Source of the DNA: Paulinella micropora
Taxonomy: Eukaryota > Cercozoa > Imbricatea > Euglyphida
Direction: 5' to 3'
Assembly (NCBI GenBank): GCA_009731375.1
Contig: BJOX01000272.1
Coordinates: 427,542-455,810, forward strand
DNA: 28,269 nucleotides
Shown here: positions 16,491 through 26,812 of the stretch, in pieces
Position numbering within the stretch: position 1 is the stretch's first letter
Layout of the letters: each line of letters begins with the position of its first letter
The notes under the pieces: generated by a model
Seen by the model: only the letters and a program-made list of their open reading frames with translations
Database searches by the model: none
What the model was told of the DNA's origin: nothing
Translations under genes and position numbers: made by a program

Positions 16491-17714
16491 GTGACCATCA
16501 GCGACGGAAACCAGCTTGAGGACTTGGGCCGCATGTTGACCCCGATGGAACGCGATCGTTGGAATCAGCAGACAGATCAAGTCCTGCTCAGCTACGGTGT
16601 CGGATGGCCGCGCAACCTAGATGACCTTCTGCCTTGGGCCAGGACCCTTGACCCCAAAGTCATGACAGAGTATCTTCTGACGATGGAGATCCCGGTCCGT
16701 ACCGACATTGAGGAACCATCTACGCGCAGGCGGGACTACACTCGCCAAGGACAGCCACCCACTCGTCGGAGACAGCAACGACCCCAGCAGGACAAGACAG
16801 CCTCGGAGAATGCAAACCCTAACCGCCCTTCTCGACAAAAGCGTAAAGCCGACGGTATGGCTATGGCCCAGACCGCTCCCTCACAGACTTCGACCCGCCC
16901 GGACAAACGTTTGAAGTCGACTCACCCGGTGAAGAAGGAAGACCCAAGCAAGAAGAGGCCGGCACCGCGACAACATCTCACGGGAGCCAACGCTGTGGAG
17001 ATCCCTCCGAAGAAGAAGACGTCTATGTCCACGACTAAGACCGACCCACCGAGTAAACCGTCCAATCAGACTAATCGGAAACCGTTCACAGGTATACCCT
17101 GGGCCTACTGCAACAGCTTTTTGAAGAAGGATCAACTATCTAAACATTCGTTCGAGGAATGTAAACTTCGTCAGCTGCGTTGCCAAGACGAAAAGAAGCA
17201 CTGTGACTGGAAGCCACCAGCGGCCGCTGCTCGCAATACTCCGCGCGCTTTCCATATGACTACCCGGTCCCGCTCGACCTCTCCGCTGGTGCCAACGCCT
17301 CCACCCCTACGGATCGCGACCATCCCAACAGTGGTTACTGGATGTGTTTGGGTCGCGAAACACCCTCTCAACCGCCCGCCCATCGGTAAGACTACATGCA
17401 CCTTGGATTCCGCCTGCAACTGCAAAGGCGTGGCCCGCCTTTCATGGGTTATGCAGCACGGGCTCACCATTCGGAAGTTGCTCCCTGTAGAAGCACGCTC
17501 GTCCGTCTGCATCGACGCAGTACTCACCGATGGCTGGCATCGAACTTTTTGTCTCCGCCGATCCTACGTCGCCGCTCCATGCGATTACTATTTACGTGTC
17601 AACCCACCTGCCCGATCGCGTAGACCTGCTCTTCGCCAACGAGGTAGCCGCACAGATCAACTTGTCCATCGAGGAGGCCCAAAGGATCAAGCCAACAGAC
17701 TAAATTGTTTATGA
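16491..17714 (+). pseudogene. Gag C-terminal basic/zinc-like region and retropepsin-like start
   Basis: The 407-codon frame has three visible parts. Residues 1-70 are helix-rich. Residues 75-200 are very basic and Pro/Ser/Lys-rich (nucleic-acid binding). A Cys/His cluster follows: WAYCNSFLKKDQLSKHSFEEC (minus one residue) and RQLRC. At about 300-355, TTCTLDSACNCKGVARLSW and MQHGLTIRKL resemble a retropepsin active-site strand and its following helix. Here DSA stands in place of the usual D(S/T)G. The protein-like sequence then moves to another frame at about 17530. The protease assignment is by pattern only. Confidence 0.45.
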
Positions 17715-19230
17715 GACAGAGTTTCACCTTTTCGACACGCCGCTTCAAGTGGGCGATCGTCAACTTGCCACCGTCAGCTACGACTTTCGTCCGGAGACTT
17801 TGGCCCAAGCAACTTCATACCCGACCTCCAAGATCAAACAAATCTTCGGCAATCGTGCCAGTACGCAACCGGCAGGTTCTTATGACCTTTTCACAACGTC
17901 CCAAGCCCACCTCTACGGCCGCACAGTCAATCTCTTTATGTCCGACAGGAAAAGACAAGGAGATAAAGGCGAGAAGAAACCACCGGAAACTGATGAAGAA
18001 AACGAAGAACCGGAGGAGGTAGAGGAAGAAGATTCTGTCGATAAAAACGATTCTACCTACGTCCCCACCGATGAAGACGAAGACGAAGTCCATTATCATG
18101 ACAACCCTTCAGTCAAAAAGCCAAACTCCGCCATTTCCAAAAGAACCCGTCATCAGGATCACAAGCGCACCCTTGTGAAAAGACATAAAACGCAGACGTC
18201 CCCGGACACGTCCGCTACTACTTCACCGGTACTCTCCGACTCAAGTCCCGACTTTGATGTGATTACCCAACAAGACAAGGTCAATGATCAACTCGCATGG
18301 TCGGCCCTCCGAGACTCTCGACGGGCGTCTACCTCGAGAAGTAGCCCTGCGGCGCGACCCCTCGTCTTTGAATCATCACAGGTAACCTCGTAACCTGCAT
18401 CATCATCGTCATCGCCGCTGGTGACTTCGATTTCGCCATCACAAGCAGCATCGTCATCATCTCAGGCGTCATCATCTTCATCGCCACCGACATTGCCAGC
18501 AGTTCCGGCGCCCCCACAGGCCGTACTACCGTCCGCAGCGGCCTTTGGTCCATCGGCATCGGCCCCTGCACAACTTTTGCCGCAACAGCTTCAGGATGCG
18601 TTGGCAGATAAAAATTTAAATCCTCCGCCGTCCCCGGTTTTACCTGTACCTCTGATGTCTAGCCGTTCACGCATAACAAGCAGTAATTCAGGTAAACAGG
18701 AACGGTCCCCATATACTCCAGCTTCCCCGTCATCCTCACCATCCAAAATCGGGACGCCACCCCGCTCTACACAACGAGCTACCCATCGGATCCAAGGACT
18801 AAGCAAAGAAGCTGAACAGGCACTACAAATCGCGTCTAGTAGTTCATCGTCATCGTCCAGCAGCTCATCATCCTTGTCGGGAGGCTCGCCGGTGTCATCC
18901 TCGCCCCCTGCGTTTCAATCACCGGTGGCGAGACCTCCGGCGGCTACGTATTCGCTTAGCCCGCTTGGCAACTTCATCACCCGGGCTCCAACATGGAAAG
19001 ATCGTCAAGATATGGGACAACCGCGTACTCTGTCAAGCAGAGACCCTTCGACCCCAGTACCACCGACTCCATTATCCCCCAAACCTGAACGATTCGTAGA
19101 AGTCGCCTCGTGGCCACCTGCGCATTGCAATGGTTTCACCGGCTTCACTAAACGCCCAGGTGAGCGAATGTATGCGGAAGCTGAACCGTACGGATCTCCA
19201 GGCACGGACGCAAAACTATATATATCTTGA
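17530..19230 (+). pseudogene. Protease C-terminal part, acidic stretch and Ser-rich linker
   Basis: One frame runs through with stops at 17701 and 18391. 17530-17700 (HAITIYVSTHLPDRVDLLFA) could be the second half of the retropepsin. About 17960-18090 is acidic (EENEEPEEVEEEDSVDKN). About 18120-18390 is basic and Ser-rich. 18400-18900 contains two Ser/Pro-rich low-complexity tracts, including a run of about 14 Ser near 18836-18880. The last part (WPPAHCNGFTGF) is more protein-like. It appears to be a linker between the protease-like domain and the unknown region. Function unknown. Confidence 0.4.
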
Positions 19231-21110
19231 AATATCTACGACACCTATTTCCCGACATTGGCAATGGCAATGTTCCCAGGCACCCACCCCAGATGTAGAC
19301 ATTTGGGTCACTGGATCCCCAAGCATCTCACCATGTGCCAAGAACTATGGCCTGACAACACCATAGTGCCAAACGTCATCCCACGCGTGGAACGCCATAT
19401 AACTCAATCGGAGGCAACTGGGAATAACACCTACATCATCTCGGCCGTTGGAGACCCTCCCATGTTTTTACATCAGCCGAGATTGGGCTTAATGCATCAG
19501 TGGATTACATTACCCACGTCCCACACCTTACCCGGACCTCCGCCCCAGGTGCTGCTACCTCCGTCACTGGCCAACCACGCACGCGCGAAAGCAAGACTTA
19601 CTTGCACGTGGAGCCACGACACTGGTACGGAACAACCCGTTGGTCCTTTCCACAACGTTTTGAGTTCGACCAATCCCTTGCCGACTTTAATCGGTTTCGT
19701 TCCACTCTACTGATGCAGTACTATTGGCCCCCACGCAACTCAGCACATGAGATGGACCCCCTCACCTTTGAGGACTACACATGGCCTCGCCATCGTTGCA
19801 AAGGATATCATACCGGTTGGGGTTATCAATACCGAATCGATGTGCTTGTTTCGTGCTGGTCGTTCACCAGCGCCAAAGATGACCTGTCGCGGGACAGGCC
19901 CACTTTCGGAATACGCGCTGCGAGACATCCTCAACATCGAAGAAGGTGCTACCATGATGTCGCGGCTTCACCAGCACAATGTCGCAGCTGTCATCTTTCA
20001 CTTCTGCCCACAGAATGGAAGAAACACCGCACAACTCGTCGCCTCCTCCCTAGTTGGCCCCAATATCGAGCCCACCGGCGACATTGGTTACTTCCGACAA
20101 GGAATGGCTTACTGTCCCGTTGGACGCCCATGTGAATATAGATCTTCATATTGCGGCTTACCTGTGGGTGCCAACCCCAACAGCTGAATTTGGCGGCCAT
20201 TCTCGAAGGTCAATTTTTATTTCCATGGTGCAGCATGGAGGACCACTCCTCAGCACATGTCTTTTTCCCCACAAGTGGATGGAGGAGGAACATACATACG
20301 TCGCGTTTTCCGACTTCCGACGCGCGAACGCTGTTTCGCCCTACAACACTACTTTCACCGCCTTCCGTGTAAGGACCCAATTTGGTTCAAGATCCTCCCT
20401 ATGGACCATTACTACGACGAAGGCAGTGCATGGTCGGAAAAACGCATGGTCCGAGAACGATCCTACGAATGTATCGTGGACCTACCGCGCAGCTTTTTCG
20501 ACTATTGTAGCATCACCGCCTACTACACAGACGAAAAGGATGCACCATTGTTGCTGCAGTTTTTTATGGGTGGCAATTATATGGGACAGGCAAACACCAT
20601 CGAAAGTGAAGTGGGAACCTCCGAACTGAACGACTCCGAACTTCGCGAATATCTAAACAAGGCTCCCAACTGGAATGCAGCATCCCGCACCAGAGACGTC
20701 ATAGACTCCTTTGCATGCACATTCCATTGGGTACGTTACGACCATGTCCCGTGGCACCTTGCACAGTACTTCTTCATGGTCGTTGGCAGCGAAACCGGAC
20801 GTCGGTTCAGCCAGGAGATCCACATGGTCCAACACCCCTGCGGTACTGTCCCCTGCTCAACTGACATAATCAATCCGTATTCTCGCGATAAACGCCTCCG
20901 TGGCTATCCCTACGGAGTACCGGTTATTCGCAGATACCAGACAACAAACGAACATCGACACTTTCATGAGTGGAAGACGAATGCGAACCACTCGTTCACC
21001 GCTTACTTGGGAGACGACCATACCCAGTTCGGACGTTGGACCAATCTCAAGACAGAGCGCATGGGAATGGTCCTCAGCATGTCTACACGGAGTTTAAGAT
21101 GAGTGTCCAG
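19231..21110 (+). pseudogene. Large unrecognised protein region in shifting frames
   Basis: Protein-like sequence with many aromatic residues passes through several frames. 19258-19480 is one frame. About 19600-19770 is in a second frame (SFPQRFEFDQSLADFNRF). About 19765-20000 has GLAIVAKDIIPVGVI. About 20085-20300 has DKEWLTVPLDAHVNIDLHI. 20257-21102 is one 281-codon frame with the strongest coding look (SFFDYCSITAYYTDEKDAP; DIINPYSRDKRLRGYPYG). I recognise no family. Its position between a protease-like and an RNase H-like segment makes it part of the element's polyprotein by inference. Confidence 0.45.
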
Positions 21111-22712
21111 GATCTTGAGTACGAAGTTCTGTTGACTAACGTACCAGGAGGAAACTATACGACACTTTCCCCTGAAGAAACCAGAGACAACTATCATATC
21201 GGCTACCCTCACAGAGACCTCATCCACGCAGGCTTTGATGTCCAGCCACACCTGCCACGCGAACTGCTACGCAGCTCATGGTCAGACCCAACCCAGATCG
21301 ATGACTCTCCGGCGAAAGCCGACAGCAATTCTGGTTCTTCATCGAGTTCCAGCTTCTCATCGAGCTCGTCATCTAGCTCGACCTCATCTTCATCGACGAT
21401 GGTTTCAGCTCCGCCTCCACAGGCCCCATCTTCGCCACCATCGGCCCCAGCTCAGCCACCGCTGACCCGAAATCAGCCTCCAGTGGTTTCAGCCCAGCCA
21501 CCACCGGCTCCGGCTCATTTACCAGCGGCCACTGGCTCCGACCCACCGGCCGCACCGTTGCCACAAACAACTCGTGCGCACCCTGTTCAACTACAGCTCT
21601 CATCTGGCTGCAAGCCGAGTTAAATCAAGAAGCACAAAGACGACGACGACTCGAAAGGCGGTGGACACGGCCCCTTGTCGTCATCGTCGAGCAGTTCATC
21701 GTCTGGCGGTTCGTCATCGAGGCCGACGACGAACTCTACAGCTGTGACTTCTCCTCCTCACTCGATGATGGGACGTTCGCAGAACAAGGACGATGAAAAC
21801 GAACCGCATGGAATTCGATTTCATCCCTTTTCGATTTTCCCCGGCATTTTTCGCTTCCGTTATATAAATCCATCTCTTCGCACAGACATCCGCTTGCCCT
21901 TCTCAAAAGGATCAACCTTTGGCACCATCAAGGTTTCATCACCTCGTACGCTCATGGCAACAGCAATGCAGCTACGGCGACGATCCACGGTAACACAATC
22001 CCTCGAGCAAAAAGCGGAATCTGGAATCAGGTGAGCTTTTTAGTCAATGAAGGCCACCAGACAGGTAATGCGATCCCGCAACCCCAACCTGATTTCGATA
22101 ATGGCGCCCGCGAACATGATTTTCCAGACGGAGTCTTTGCTTTCCAAGCGGCGACCCGCCATGGAGAACACGCTCACTGGTGCGAATGTAATGGCCCATC
22201 GTACATCATCACCAACAACACCCCCGCGTGCATTTAGCGTATCAGCCATCAACCCTGTAATTGGCCATCGTCTACGCCAAGTGATTGTCGATGAGCTCAA
22301 CTACTTCGTCAACTGTGTAATTGGCCATCGTCTACGCCAAGTGATTGTCGATGAGCTCAACTACTTCGTCAACTGTGGTATGATCATCCCTTTCTCCATG
22401 GACGCTTCCAGATACAACAGTTCGGCCGCCATCAGCGGAGTTCTCCCTCTCAAGGAGAAACGACGCGTATGGAAGACTTTTGCTGACCTTCTTACACCTC
22501 TGGGTTGTGATACTTTTAGCTTTGCAAATTGTTCAAAGTTACTCATGCCCCACCTTGGTAACCAGGAGCTTCTATACGATCTCCCGACAGGCATCTTTGC
22601 CTATTCGATTCACCAATGTAAAGGCCCCCACCCTGTTTGGTGCCGATGCGGAGGCCCAGCCGAATGCCCGACACACGGCCTGGCTCCCCCGACGACAAAG
22701 ACGACGCCATAG
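21110..22712 (+). pseudogene. Second unknown region with Ser-rich linkers and repeated Trp-Cys motif
   Basis: After the 281-codon frame, sequence continues in another frame (MSVQDLEYEVLLTNVPGGNY). Then come a Ser-rich run (about 21330-21410), Pro/Ala-rich sequence to 21620, and a second Ser-rich run (about 21675-21720). A motif of the form FPxGxFAF/Y, ~7-8 residues, H, 3 residues, CxCxGP occurs twice, at about 22120-22205 and 22585-22670. A perfect 60-bp tandem duplication lies at 22256-22375. The sequence after it (GMIIPFSMDASRYNSS) faintly resembles the fingers segment of a Gypsy-type reverse transcriptase. No catalytic YxDD follows. Confidence 0.4.
22256..22375 (+). repeat. Perfect 60-bp tandem duplication
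   Basis: Two identical 60-bp units duplicate a 20-residue coding segment (VIGHRLRQVIVDELNYFVNC) without changing frame. Perfect identity implies a recent event, or an assembly or library artefact. Confidence 0.95.
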
Positions 22713-23380
22713 GCGCAAGGGCCGGAACCAAAACGCCCAGCCTCGGCATCCTCCCGCGCGTCCGGCCCCGTGGTCAGACGTCCCCGAAGGTCGTCAAGGC
22801 GCCGCGCGCCCTGCCCACCCATCGGTCGCCCCTCGAAGTCGCCACCAATCCAACACGCTCGCTCGGCCAGGCACTGACTCAACTTAAAGCTTGAAAAATA
22901 TGCAAAGCGGTGCCTGACAACTAAATCTGGAGCGCTCTCCAGACTCTACCCAACTGAGGCCGCCCGACCCTCTGGCACCCCCGACCAACAGCGACTCGCC
23001 CACTCCGCATATGGATTTCACCAGGGAAGACTCCGCGCAGACACGCCCCGACTCCCCATCCAAGCGATCGGAACACAACGCGATGCTGATATGTCCTAGG
23101 TTTTCTACAGAGGCAGTCAACCAGAGCCTCACTAGACCTCAACAAGACCAACTCTGGGCCTCATTCGCAAATTCGAACACACTGTTCTGTCTCCTCGGTG
23201 CAAACCGAATGCCAAACCAGTTACGGTCCCATGCCCGCGCTGGACCCCGGCAGTATGCGAATACCTCTCCAACTGGGCTACGAATGTCCTCAACGCCGGC
23301 ACATGGAGCTAGGCCTCCTCACAATGCACGAAGGAGACCGGCCACACGGCTACCGCACCCCCTGCCTTGACCAAATATGA
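22713..23380 (+). pseudogene. Decayed region before the RNase H-like domain
   Basis: The frame that later carries RNase H is interrupted by several stops here. Protein-like patches remain, such as LIRKFEHTVLSPRCKPNAK and RWTPAVCEYLSNWATNVLNA, which could be the connection segment between reverse transcriptase and RNase H. An arginine/proline-rich stretch (about 22690-22880) reads open in several frames because of GC bias. Confidence 0.35.
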
Positions 23381-23740
23381 GTCCCTGCACCATCTCTGCC
23401 TTTTGACAGACTCCAACCAAACAGGCATTGGCGGCTCCCTTCACGCTGGCTCTGACTGCGACGCCCCAGTCATGCAATATTTCTCCCTCAAGTTTACGGA
23501 CACGCAAACCCTCTGCCTATACACGAGAAGCCTACGGTGTCCTTTATGGAATTCAACAGTGCCGCCACTACATCAATGCTAGCGACCATGAGCTCGCTGC
23601 CGTCACCGATCCTCGGTCACTTTTGTGGTCATGGCAAACTCGTTACCCCATGGTCATCGGATGGATTTTGAAATATCTACAGACGCTGAGTCTCAAGATT
23701 GGATACTTGCCGGTCCCCCGCACAAGCTTAGGCACACCGA
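23381..23740 (+). pseudogene. RNase H-like domain of the retroelement, frameshifted
   Basis: RNase H in these elements removes the RNA strand during reverse transcription. The first part (LLTDSNQTGIGGSL, then APVMQYFSLKFTD) matches the TDAS..GIG..L and P..Y.S.KLT pattern. The second (YTREAYGVLYGIQQCRHYI, then ELAAVTDPRSLLWSW) matches the REALAVV.AL...R.Y pattern and the TD..SL.W pattern. The candidate catalytic residues are the Asp of LTDS, the Glu of TREAY and the Asp of VTDP. The two halves are in different frames, with the shift near 23505-23525. A WILKYLQTLSLKIGYLP segment corresponds to the R...W...L....F.I.Y.PG region. Confidence 0.65.
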
Positions 23741-24201
23741 CCCCCATCGATGAAGCCGCAGCTACCATAGCGCTCCTCGCAACCATGCCACTGCCCAGAG
23801 CAGACTCTACTCTGTGGCTTACTACCGAAAACACAAATACGGCTTTGGAGACGAAGCTCAAATCTCTCCCATGCCGCATCATCCGCGCGAGCCTAACAAA
23901 GACAAACGCTCAAGCCCCGTGGGATCTGGCTATCGTCATGCCGCCGGCTGACCGTCCTGTGAACGTCGCACGGGCCATGTTCTCCCTTCGCAAGCCGTTT
24001 GCCCTGCTCATTCCGGACGATGCCGTCGACGCTATCCCACATCGTACCCTTCCACCGGAAACAGTCGATGAGTGTCAGCAAATCCAGTTTAAAGACAACT
24101 TAGTGTGGTTAGTCTTTGGCCTTCGCATGGAATGGAACTACAGATACCCTCTTGTCGCTACTTCGCACGCTTCTCGCGTCACTCCACCAAACCAAGTTTG
24201 A
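23740..24201 (+). pseudogene. C-terminal domain after RNase H, possibly methyltransferase-like
   Basis: The same frame as the second half of the RNase H continues to a stop at 24199-24201. The segment WDLAIVMPPADRPVNVARAM followed by LRKPFALLIPDDAV has the layout of a class I methyltransferase motif-IV strand (usually D/N-PP-Y/F), then a helix and the next strand. Adenine methyltransferase-like domains are known from DIRS-type retroelements. The motif here is MPPA, not DPPY/NPPF, so activity is doubtful. The product could equally be an unrelated fold. Confidence 0.35.
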
Positions 24202-24760
24202 CTTCGTTTTAGACAAGATAATCAAAGTTTAAGGAGTAGCCACCCCCTTTCACTCTCAAGTGGGTTTTACCCATCGTAATGGCTTCACCCGCCCCAGCTC
24301 AGCGCTTTTCCCACTTGAACCGTCATCGTCCCTAGAAATATTACGCCATGACCGGCGCACCCATGTAAGTCCTTGATCGCTTCTTGTGCCTGCAGGTCAA
24401 CGATTATTCTCACCGAACTTGAACCCTCAGATATCGGCAAGGCATACTTGGTGCTTCATTGGTTCATCTTGGCTATGTGATACACGGCCACCTTATTCTC
24501 TACGGCTCGACATCGCCTCCTGATATCAACGCTCGCTACTGCGCCTCAATTGTCCCAGTCCCGCTGCAAATCATGGATATCCGTCCCCGGCTGATCATCA
24601 TCCGCATCGCGCCAGTATAGACGCATCCTTCTTCTACTCTCCCATGGTTTAAGAGACTCACCCGCCTCGCTTTTTCCTTTTGAATATTTTTTTTAGTGAG
24701 ACAACATACTTCGTTCTTTAATCACTCATTCTGTACGCAACTCAACTCAACAGTTAGGTC
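24202..24760. other. 3' internal region of the retroelement
   Basis: Short protein-like stretches occur with frame changes: TELEPSDIGKAYL near 24415-24450, and YVIHGHLILYGSTSPPDINA near 24470-24530, ending at a TAG near 24619. No integrase zinc finger or catalytic triad and no tyrosine recombinase signature is visible. The last 140 bp are AT-rich and non-coding. Confidence 0.35.
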
Positions 24761-24777
24761 TGGGGGGGGGGGGGAGC
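24761..24777 (+). other. Polypurine tract next to the 3' terminal repeat
   Basis: A run of about 13 G followed by AGC immediately precedes TATCAG, the first base of the right repeat. Plus-strand priming at such a tract defines the 3' LTR start in LTR retrotransposons. It is unusually pure G, so run length may be an assembly estimate. Confidence 0.55.
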
Positions 24778-25422
24778 TATCAGATTGAGCACCTTAGCGA
24801 CCGGCCAAAATCTTTACCGTTGATAAGACAGTCTTTTTGACCGGTTCGTTAGATTCTCCTCTGCACGACGTTTCGACTTCACTAACTAGTTTTCGATTTC
24901 GTTCAGAAATGATTTCAAACGATCAGTTCAAAGTTCTTTTTAGCTATTGCTATTTTTCCCATCAGTATTACTGCTGACAATCAAGAGGAAAAATCTTTAT
25001 TGTTTTTTAGTTAATATTACTGCGGACAATCAAGAGGAAAAATCTTTATCGTTTTTTAGTTAATACTCAAAATAAGAATTAGTGACAGGAATAAGAAATA
25101 ATACTTTAATTTTGAATTAATTTTCAAATTAAGAATTAACAAGTCAGTGTCAGTCTCAGATTCTAGAGATTATACTGATAATCTCTAGAATCTGAGACTG
25201 ACACTGACTTGTTAATTCTTAATTTGAAAATTAATTCAAAAATTAAGTACTATTTCTTATTCCGGTCACTAATTCTTATTTTGAGTATTAACTAAAAAAT
25301 GATAAAGATTTTTTCTCTTGATTGTCCGCAGTAATATTACCTTTTCCCCCGATTTCCCGTGAAACACGTTTTACGGTAAATTTTAGGACAAGGAAATACA
25401 CAGAAGAACGCAATACTTTTCC
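24778..25422 (+). repeat. 3' terminal direct repeat (LTR-like) with nested foldback
   Basis: Aligns with 13684-13959 on both sides of an insertion at 24968-25334. It ends GCAATACTTTTCC, where Gypsy integrase sequence on the other strand begins. Confidence 0.65.
24968..25334. mobile_element. Near-perfect foldback MITE (TTACTG-ended family) with duplicated left end
   Basis: The right end ...GATTGTCCGCAGTAA pairs with TTACTGCGGACAATC at 25017. Arms of roughly 155 bp pair almost perfectly to a centre near 25175 (GAGATTAT ACTG ATAATCTC). The left end is present twice as 49-bp direct units (24968-25016 and 25017-25065). TA flanks lie at 24966-24967 and 25335-25336, and a third TA lies before the second unit at 25015-25016. 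There is no coding capacity. It must have moved with a transposase supplied in trans. Confidence 0.88.
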
Positions 25423-26812
25423 AGACATAGTTGGTGGCTCTGTCAATAGCCGTAAGGAGGTATTTGTAACCATCCTTCGATTCTGGGAAAGGTCCCACAT
25501 GATCAATGTGTATAAACTCAAACATCCCCGCATGAAGAGGAAATTCGCCAATCAGGCCGAAATTTGCCTTCAGTGGTGTTTTGTTTATCTTGCACGGGAT
25601 GCATGCATCCACCGCCTGATCTATCTCCTCCTTCATCTTCTTCCACCAGAATCGCCTCGCTACGAACATATGAGTTCGTTGTCGACCCGGATGCGCCAAA
25701 AGTGGGCAATTGTGGGCTGCGACAAATATAAATCGTCTCAGACTCTCCGGTACCCAAAGGGTCCATTTGTCCGGCTGTGACGCATAGCGACCGTGAAGGC
25801 CCTTGTACCACAGTAGACCATCTCTCCATCCCATCTCCTTCATCTGATCTTTGATCGCTTTCGTCATCCGTAGCTCATCCGGGTTCTGATATAACTGTAT
25901 CAGTTCTTTAAACTCCGGATCTTGAGCCTGTTGTTGCCTCCATGCGGTAGGCGAGGCTATATGGATAGTACCATCTTCTAGCCGTACCCCGATTCTTTCC
26001 GGGTCATCGTCTAGGTCACTTCTCCGCTCTTGAGGAGGCTCCGCATAAACTTCCTGCGTCTCCTCTTCCTCTCTTATGTTCGCCTTCGCATTCTCATATA
26101 CCTCATAGGACCACTCAGCGTCCTCCTGGGTATGTAGCTCACAACATATCCCGTGATCCGGGCCTTGTGGACTGTACCGTAGACCTGTGCGGTCATATCG
26201 GACTCCACTCGCCATCTCCATCGCCTCAATGTGGCTGACCTCATACACCTTGTCAGTGGACAAGTCTTCCATCTCCACCGTGGACACCAACGCCGATACT
26301 TCTGAGTTAAACTCTAGCCTAGAGAGGCTATCAGCGACCACATTTCGCTTTCCCGGTAGATGGACCATTGTAAAATCGAAACAAGACAAGAACGCTTGCC
26401 ACCGCGCCAGCCGTCCCGTCTGTTCATGATTCATCAACCATAACAGGTTATGATGATCAGTTCTGACAGTAAATTGAGGTCCTCCCCACAAATACTCTCT
26501 GAGCCTCTTGAGGGCCCATACTACCGCCAACGCCTCTCTTTGCCTTGTGCAATAGTTTCTCTCCGCCGCACACAACTTCCTACTAATAAACATGATTGGG
26601 CGTAATTTCTTCTCCTCATCCTCTTGTTGTAATACAGCCCCAATCGCAAACTTAGATGCGTCTGTATCGACTACGAATTGTTTCGTAAAGTCGGGCATCG
26701 TTAACACCAGTCCTCCGTCTTTCGGGTCTTTGTAAATGAGATCTTTGAGCGCATGAAACGCTTGCAATTTAGCCTCTTCGCCCCACTTCTCAAAGTCTCC
26801 AAAATCTATCAT
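25423..26812 (-). pseudogene. Gypsy RNase H and integrase (5' part), truncated
   Basis: RNase H shows VVDTDASKFAIGAVLQQ, QREALAVVWALKRLREYLW, VRTDHHNLLWLM and the LPGKRNVVADSLSR end. The integrase shows an H..H/C..C zinc finger (HNCPLLAH then CIPCK). The first catalytic Asp lies in IHIDHVGPFP, followed by LLTAIDRATNYV. The frame then crosses at 25422 into the neighbouring element's terminal repeat, so the remaining integrase catalytic residues are missing. The DNA-cutting and joining enzyme is therefore not functional. Most of the RNase H looks intact. Confidence 0.9.

Larger units (their letters stand above)
13684..25422 (+). mobile_element. LTR-retrotransposon-like element with long unknown coding region, degenerate
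   Basis: The boundaries are two direct repeats (13684-13959 and 24778-25422, the latter split by a MITE). They differ by about 11 substitutions in 276 aligned bases by eye. A purine tract (12-13 G then AG) ends one base before the right repeat, as expected of a polypurine tract. Between them, coding signals run on the plus strand in shifting frames: gag-like, retropepsin-like, a large unrecognised region with Ser-rich linkers, RNase H-like, and a possible methyltransferase-like end. No YxDD reverse-transcriptase motif, integrase or tyrosine recombinase could be recognised. Repeat ends are not TG...CA, and no target duplication is seen (left ...GATAA, right AGACATA...). Alternatives are a DIRS-like element or a chance pair of dispersed repeats. 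Confidence 0.55.

Noticed and set aside
19765-19830. SET-domain start (GLAIVAKDIIPVGVI resembles GxGxxAxxDIxxGxxI)
   Set aside because: No NHSC/PN or ELTFDY motif follows in any frame, so a single short match is not enough.
22380-22480. Confident reverse-transcriptase call
   Set aside because: Only a fingers-like segment is seen. No FSxxD, LPFGxxNAP or YxDD motif is found between it and the RNase H-like domain.
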